Origin: Typha latifolia | Taxonomy: Eukaryota > Streptophyta > Magnoliopsida > Poales > Typhaceae | DNA length: 64,000 nt | NCBI GenBank assembly: GCA_019914945.1 | Contig: CM034099.1 | Location: 10,801,001 to 10,865,000 of the forward strand | Direction: 5' to 3' | Shown here: piece after piece, positions 57,215 to 64,000 of the stretch | How the letters are laid out: each line of letters opens with the position of its first letter | Position numbering within the stretch: position 1 is the stretch's first letter | Notes under the pieces: generated by a model | Databases searched by the model: none | Seen by the model: the letters and a program-made list of their open reading frames with translations, nothing else | What the model was told of the DNA's origin: nothing | Translations under genes and position numbers: made by a program

Positions 57215-58813
57215 GTGTGACTAAAGTTTACCTTTGGTGCCGTTGACGATTCACCAGTTTGTAGATTCACCTTCAGTTTAGAAGCATTCATTCAGGATTG
57301 CTTAATAAATGCAGTTGATGACTTCAAATATTCTTCCTTTTGTATACCAGCAGAAACGAAGACAGTTTTATTCAAATATTCTTCCTTTTCCAGAGAACTG
57401 AGCCTTTAGAATCTCGTCAAGTTTGTTCTTCTCTTTTAGAAATGTCACTTCCTTATGCAATTGCTCTAGTTCAATTTCATCAGCCTTCATTTTATTTTTT
57501 GCATTGTGAAGTTATTTAGAAATGTCATTGACACGTTCAAGTTCCAATTTGTACTTCTCCTCAAATTGAATTCTTTCTAGTTCGATTACCTTGAGTCGTT
57601 GAAGTAGTCTAAGATTGCTTTTCTTGAGTTTAAACGACTTTAGGTACAGGTCATTATATGCCTTTTGAATTTTAGATTCATCTTCCTCAGCTGGTAACAT
57701 ATCCTAATCATCTGTACTATCAGTATCAAAAACAGAATCGATATTAAGTAGAGAAGAGGCAAAAGCAATAAAGTTTTCTTCGTCTTTTCCAGAATCATCA
57801 TCAGATTCATCTAAGTCATCCCAAGTAAGTTTCATAGCTTTACCCTTCTTCTTAAGGCGATTAGGGCATTCTTGTGCTATGTGTCCAAAACCAGAACATT
57901 CAAAACATCGAAATTTATTCTCAGAATTCTTATTTTTCTGTTTGACACTGTTGTTGCTCACATCTATATTCGAACTCGCAGTATTCTTCTTTTTCACAAA
58001 GGCTTTGCTTTTCTCAAGTTTTTCAGCATTCAACTTGTTTGGCTTCCGAAAAAATTTATTAAACTTTTTGACGAACATGTCCAACATCTCAACATCTAAA
58101 TCACCTTCATCATCAAACTCCTCTATAATTTGTTCAACTGTGGATAGAGTAATCCATTTGGACTTCCTCGGTTTTGAAAGACTGGACTCAAATGTTTGTA
58201 GATTTCCTACCAATTGTTCAACTTTCATAGAATCGATGTCCTTATTTTCCTCGATAGTGATAACTTTCGCCTGAAACATCTCTGGAAGAGACCTAAGGAT
58301 CTTACAGACAATTATGTTTTCAGGAAATTTTCTCTCCTAGGTTGAAACTGGAGTTGACTATATCACTCAGCTTTGCATAGAACTCATCAAATGTCTCATT
58401 ATCCTCCATACGTAGAGTTTCAAAACTAGTAGTCAACCTCTGAAGTTTAGAAAGTTTTACAGCCATAGTTCCTTCGTGAGTAGTTTCTAAGACCATCCAA
58501 GCTTATTTTGCTATCTAACAAGTAGAAATTCTTCTAAATTCTTTCGAGGAAACACAACTAAAAATTGCATTTATTGCCTTGCTATTCCATCCAACTTTTT
58601 TATAGTCTAACCTATCCCATGACTCTATCGGTTTATCAACAAGTTTATCATCCACCATGTACATTGGTGGACTCCAACCGTTCACAACGGCAAACCATAC
58701 ACGTTCATCTATAGACTTCAAGTAAGCTCTTATCTTAGCTTTCCAATATTCATAATTTGATCCATCTAGGATAGGAGGTCTAATAGATGATGGTCCATCT
58801 CTATGAAAATCCA
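57215..58813 (-). pseudogene. copia-2 Gag (copy B)
   Basis: Counterpart of 9740-11339: start MDFHRDGPSS at about 58813, zinc knuckle CFECSGFGHIAQEC in the open block 58279-57704, and a lysine/glutamate-rich coiled stretch 57700-57512. Confidence 0.85.
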
Positions 58814-58866
58814 TGCCTATCTCGATCTCTCTCAAAGTGTGAGAGAACCTCGCTTCCGATACCAAT

Positions 58867-59936
58867 TGAAAAACTCCTAGACACAAGTATGTATCTAAAT
58901 ACTAGGCAATGATATCACTCGTTCGCTAAGTAAAAGTCCGTAGAAATATTAAGAACGAAAGTAGAGATGAACGCCAAGATTTTAACGTGGAAAACTCAAA
59001 CGGAAAAACCACGGATCCAAACTCGGATCAAAACCAATCACTAGAATAGTAGCAGCTTACAAGACCGACTCACAAAACAACCCGTCGATCCAAACTACTT
59101 TGTTCCTCTCGGTCTTACTCGCTAGAACTCACGATTCACCGCTTCGTGATTGAAGTCCAACCTCGCAGCCCTCGAGATTGATCTTTCGTTTAGATAACCC
59201 TTAAGACAAAAGATTAACTTTTAATGATGAGTGGAACCTTGTTAGTTGAAGAACCGATGTAGCCTCAAGAAGTCTCCTTCAATAATGCTTCTTCAACCAC
59301 CCTAGAGATAGGGAATCACAATCCTTATATATGATCTCCAAGTTAGAGCCAAATCCAAGTCTTATCCGTACTCACGAAAGTCCAATTTCATCAAACTTCG
59401 TTGGTGCGTTCGAACGCGGCCCGGGTGCGTTCAAACGGCATGACTTGATCTCAGGTGCATTCGAACGGGCCAGAGTGCATTCGAACGCGACAGCTTGAAT
59501 TCTTTAGGTTGCGTTCGAATGCGTTTATGAACGCAGCTCTCGCCCGTGTGAACGCAAGATTGCGCGTTCGAACGCGTTTGTGAACGCGGCTCTCTCGTCC
59601 GTGTGAACGTAGTACCCATGTTCGAACGCGTTTGTGAACGCGGCTCTGTTCCCGTAAACGCAGATTCGCGTTCAAACGCGTTTGTGAACACGACTCTCTA
59701 TCTATGTGAACGCAGCACCCGCGTTCGAACGCGTTTGTGAACGTGGCTTTATGTCTCGTGTGAACATAGATTCCATGTTCAAACGCATGTGTGAACGCGG
59801 TGTGAACTCAACGGCTTTTCTCCAATAATCTTGCAATTCTTCAAACCAGAGATATTCTAGACTTGTGTAAAGCTCATATACATGAAAAAATACACTTAGA
59901 ATATTTTGTACACAATTGCCAACAAATAAAAACCTA
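58867..59936 (-). mobile_element. copia-2 5' LTR (copy B)
   Basis: Counterpart of 11389-12466. The 53-bp minisatellite (about 59510-59805) differs from copy A mainly where GTCTGTGTG or CAG steps occur. Confidence 0.85.
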
Positions 59937-59950
59937 AAAGAAGGTCTCAA

Positions 59951-60800
59951 ATGTGGTCATGGTCTAGTACTCACAAACGCTATTTTTGAACCTACAGAAT
60001 TTCTAGCCGGCGTTCTAAGTGCAAACTGCCCATCTCGGTTGTCCGAATTAGTTTTTACCGTCATCTTAAGAGCCTTATAGTTTTTCTCCATCCTCATGGC
60101 CTTCTCAAAGGCCTTCTCAAGAGTAGTAGGACAAAGAGCACAAATATCTACTTGTATCTCCTCTCGTAGCCTTGAAATAAATGTGCTAATCAATGTTGGT
60201 TCGGGCCAAGGTGGCTCACAACGACTACTAACTCTTTCAAATTCTGCCTAGTACTCCAATACGGTTGTCCTCTGAACCATCTTGCTTAATGTGGCAGCAA
60301 AATCTTCATATGTCGCTATCCCAAATCTGCGTATAATCCTCTTACAAAAGTTAGCCCAACCAATAAATCCTCCTCCACGAATAACCGATCTATACTAATG
60401 CAATGTCGTTCCTTAGAGTGAAAGTTTGTCATCTAGACTTTTGTGTCCTCCGCTGTCTCTTGACAGTCAAAGTATTGTTCAACTTGAAACACCCAATCCG
60501 TTGCATTACCGCCTTGGAATTTTGAAAAGTCCAAGCATACGGTTCTCCCTTGAATAGCATTGTCGAGTTTTGCGAAAGATCCTTGGTTCAGGTCTAAACC
60601 TATATACATGTTGATCACCTTCTCTAAATCCTAGAGCACGTCCATCACCATTATAGGCATAGGTAAGAGGAGATTATTGACATTCACATGACGCACCTGG
60701 ACTTGTGGGTATCGGTTCAATAAGGCTCCACTGCTGGTCTCCTTGAAATCCAATCCGCAACGATTTTGGACTCAATGAAGCATGAAACTTCTAAAAGAAT
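59951..60800 (-). pseudogene. Gypsy gag fragment (copy B)
   Basis: Counterpart of 12480-13330. Here KLDNAIQGRTVCLDFSKF stays in one frame for 61 codons (60618-60433). Confidence 0.75.
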
Positions 60801-60819
60801 CTGCGAACAATCTAACCAA

Positions 60820-61459
60820 TAGATCCTCCTAAATTTTGGATATGTTGTTGCTCTTAAAGAGAGCTTTCGAACAAATCTAAGATCACAGAATTCAAACGGT
60901 TAGATCTCAAGATATTGACCAAACAGTGGCTGAAAGTCAATTAGATCCTAGCTTGATAGCCCTCCAATAGCAAGATGGATGCTAGGTTTAGTTCTTGGTA
61001 GGAAGGGGGAGAAGTTGTAGAAGAGGGAGGTTCGAAGCTAGAAGAGGCTGACCAAAGACGTGGGCGGTGGAAGAAGGGATGTGGGAGAGGGTGTCAATAG
61101 CTAGAGACAAGTAGAGGAGGAGATAAAGGCCAAAGCCAATTCCAATATCATCATCATCGTACTCTAATTAGGGTTTTCTCCACATATATATAGAGAGTCA
61201 CCCTAGGGACTCATCAACTAAAACAATTCTAACAAATCCTAACAAATCAGTAACTAAGTTAAAATCCTAACAAACTTCTCGGATTAACCCTTTGTTTCGT
61301 CGCTTATTTATAGTAGTAGAGTCATAGCAAATCGGATCTAGTTTGCCCGATTAGACTTCCATTCGCTTTAATTTAAAATTAAAAATAACAATCAAACTAA
61401 TTAACTAGACTTGACTCAACTCAACCTAACTAACTCGACCCTCGTAATCGATCATAACA
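60820..61459 (-). mobile_element. Gypsy LTR-like sequence (copy B)
   Basis: Counterpart of 13350-13988, ending ATCATAACA. Confidence 0.5.
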
Positions 61460-63540
61460 TTCCGCTATGCTTGCGATACCTTATCTCAAGGTGACTAATT
61501 CCTAACGTCCTTGCTCTCATAGAGTCGATCACGCCAATTAGTGGACTTAGGTTCATCCTCTTTGAGCCCACCAAGGAACATGACATTGGCTAGCTGGCCC
61601 TTGCATTTATTGTCAGTGGTAAAACGGTCATCACATTAGAAGCACAAGCCCTTCTTGTAGTCTTCCAAGTCAATTTGCACAAATTGGCGCATGATTTGTA
61701 TAGGGTTTTAGTAGGTCATTTGTGCGAGCTAGGCTGGGTAAGTGTAGCCTCTAGCCTCTAGTGTACCCTAAGCCTCTAGTGCGAGCTAGGCTCGGTCGAT
61801 CCAACTTGGACTCTATCAAAAGATCTCTTCAGAAGAGTGGGCCTCAAGGCTTAACCTTAGCCTAAATGTTAGGCCTAAGCCTACTGATGGTCGTGCTCTT
61901 TATGGGCCAAGTCTAACTAGTTGGTTACTTAATTGCAGATCCATTCAAACTTCTCGTGGTAAGTTTAAACTATTATTAACTAAGTTAGCTTAGTTAATGG
62001 CCTAGAAGTCCTCATACTCGATCAGACTAAATCGACCATCAACAAAATTTTAAGACTCCAATGATCTAGTTCATTCTGCCGACTAGTATCACTTGATCAC
62101 CATGCCCTTCTACTAAGTAGGTTCAGTCCAGCGGGTCTTCTCTAGAAACTTTTGGAAAATCAAACTTGATGGTTTCAGCTTGAATTCCACAATATGGCCC
62201 ATCATAGCAAGCTGGTTGACCTTACGGTGGATGTTCGTCACGTGGGTCATAGCCCCACTGGTCTGGCTCACGTTGTGCTCGGGTTGCATGTTGGTCCAAT
62301 TTAGTCGGCTTATGTGAGCCCACCGAATCATTCAACCAGTCATCTTCAAGCTCGTACTTAGGCCTAAGGTCACGCTCATGAATCCAAAATTGACTTGTAT
62401 GAGGTAATCAAACTAGTTAGCAAAAATTCGAGGTGCTATGTGATTTGTGCATTTCATCTTCTCCATGCAAATGAGTTAACCCTAACAATAGGGTGCCGCC
62501 ATAGGCTATTGTAGCCTTGGTGGTGGCTGGGTAGGGTAGTTAACCAGTGGCAGTCATCGCCCGATAGGTCCTCGTGGTGGGCGGAGCGACGGCGATCGAT
62601 GATGGAATGCCAAAATTGAGCTTAGGCTAGATTTGATGTAACGACAGCCAATACAAGGCATCGGTGGGTCCATTAGCCCCTAATGGCTATGGATAGGGCC
62701 CGAGGCCCCACCATAGTGGAGCCGCAGCAGCGGGAAGCCTCAACAAAGCCACCCCGACAAAGGGGTAGCTAGCATTTGTGTTAACCATTTGGTTCGACAA
62801 CCCGATTGTTGAGCGGCTATGGTAGCAACCATCGGCTTGTAGTTGAGCCAAGGAAGCCAGCCATGGCCACCAGTGGCTGTGGAAGCATAGGACCTGCGGC
62901 CACCAGCCATAGGTTTGCTGCAACAATAATGGTCGTCGATGGTGGTTGTCCAACCAATGTTTGTGTGAATTGCGGCCATGGTTTAGGTGCAAGTGGTTTG
63001 AGGATTGGAATGGACGTGACACTTTGGGGCTTCATACTTTCATGCAATTGTCGATGGAAAGCTACAGATTTTGGCCTTGCCTTCTACTGCGGCTGGGGAA
63101 GATAGCGATAGATTCATCGTGAGAGGGTGCTCCAGCATCTCTATCGCAGCGGTCTGGGTCTGTAGTGGTGGAGGGTGCTCCACCATGCTTAGCTAGGGGA
63201 AGGGTCGTTGCGATAGTTTAGGACTTCCCTCCACCTCCCCTACGAGTGTCATCGCCTACCCATGGCTAGGCTGTTTATGCCATCGCCTGCTACACTGGTG
63301 GTGCAACGGGGTGGTGGGCAGCTAGTAGGGCCTTTGCCAAGGCCTAAATTGAGTCCTTGAGGGAGGTTTACATCTACTTCAATTTGGCTAAAAATTCTAA
63401 ATATCATTTTCGTCCACACTAGTGGCTCATCATTGACAGTTGCTGGTGTCGGTAGTGGCATCGAAGAAACTACCACAATGACAGAGATTAGTTCTTATTT
63501 TTTCTCATTTGCCTTCCTTGATCTCGTGTTAACCATCGGG
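61460..63540 (-). pseudogene. Gypsy gag-only region (copy B)
   Basis: Counterpart of 13989-16075. Confidence 0.45.
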
Positions 63541-64000
63541 CGAGGAATGACGACTGGGTACCAACAATACGAACCAGATCTAGATTGATATGTTTCTAAA
63601 AAAATATGATATTTTTATAGTTAGTAGGCTGACGAGTTATGGTTCTTTTGACTCTAATTTTTTGTGATTTCGAGATTGGAGTGAAAAGTTAAAATTAAAA
63701 TAGTGAAAAAAGGTTGAAATTGGATAGATTTGTAATTATCTGATATTGTGTTGGTCATCATAGAATGACAGATGGCTAAGGGTGGTGAGGGACGATTGTA
63801 AAATATGGTGGCTCATGGAGAATGACCACTCTGGTACCAACAATATGAACCAGATCTAGATTGATATGTTTGTAATTTATTGTGATTCCGAGGTTGGAGT
63901 GAAAAGTTAAAATTAAAATAGTGAAGGAATGTTGAAATTAGATAGATTTGTAATTATCTCGATATTGTGGTGGTCATCAAAGAATGACATATGGCTAAGG
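63541..64000 (-). mobile_element. LTR-like sequence with 277-bp duplication, cut by window end
   Basis: Counterpart of 16076-16535; includes both copies of the TGGTACCAACAAT block. Confidence 0.5.

Larger units (their letters stand above)
47479..64000. repeat. Large direct duplication, copy B
   Basis: Second copy of 1-16535. It still matches at the last base of the window, so the right edge is not visible. Differences from copy A are mostly at CAG/CTG positions, for example CAG read as CG, or CTG read as CCG or CTCG; some go the other way. Upstream of 47479 the copia-1 LTR continues to 47072, a part that for copy A would fall before the window. Confidence 0.95.

Overview
The window looks like nuclear DNA of a flowering plant. 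It has one intron-containing class III peroxidase gene, no operon structure, AT-rich intergenic DNA, and about two thirds of its length is nested, decayed LTR retrotransposons primed by initiator tRNA-Met. I cannot name the species. No tRNA, rRNA, CRISPR or prokaryotic feature was seen.

Layout. Positions 1-16535 and 47479-64000 are two near-identical direct copies (A and B) of the same retrotransposon cluster, 47,478 bp apart and running off both window ends. Each copy holds, left to right: the 3' end of a minus-strand Ty1/copia element (copia-1) cut by a solo gypsy LTR; a rearranged Ty3/gypsy chromovirus with gag tail, integrase and chromodomain but no reverse transcriptase, cut by a solo copia LTR; a nearly full minus-strand SIRE-like copia element (copia-2) whose integrase is split by another solo gypsy LTR; and minus-strand gypsy gag fragments with their LTRs.

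Between the copies: the peroxidase gene (18253-19537, minus); a diverged solo LTR (22916-23769); a Mutator-like MITE (24071-24646); a possible very long LTR (24894-27735); a gypsy element with both LTRs that lacks reverse transcriptase and RNase H (27940-33216); a decayed plant mobile domain pseudogene (about 33530-34330); a copia solo LTR with a 53-bp minisatellite (37075-38334); and a gypsy element that keeps gag-PR-RT-RH-INT but has lost catalytic residues (39197-44085). The rest is AT-rich intergenic DNA with microsatellites.

Four cross-cutting signals stand out: (1) the 16.5-kb duplication, whose differences cluster at CAG/CTG trinucleotides; (2) palindromic TTCGAA-cored repeats shared by the LTRs of unrelated gypsy and copia families; (3) tandem multiplication of the tRNA primer-binding site (21-bp, 42-bp and 277-bp units); and (4) a chromodomain gypsy family in which protease is fused in frame to integrase with RT-RNase H removed. 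Terminal dinucleotides and 5-bp target-site duplications could be read for five distinct solo LTRs, so the nesting order is well supported. Boundaries without a target-site duplication are approximate. Family labels F1 (gypsy LTR, TGATACGA...TCGTATCA), F2 (copia LTR, TGAAAAAC...CCTAACA as read on plus) and F3 (gypsy LTR ending ...CCTATCA) are mine.
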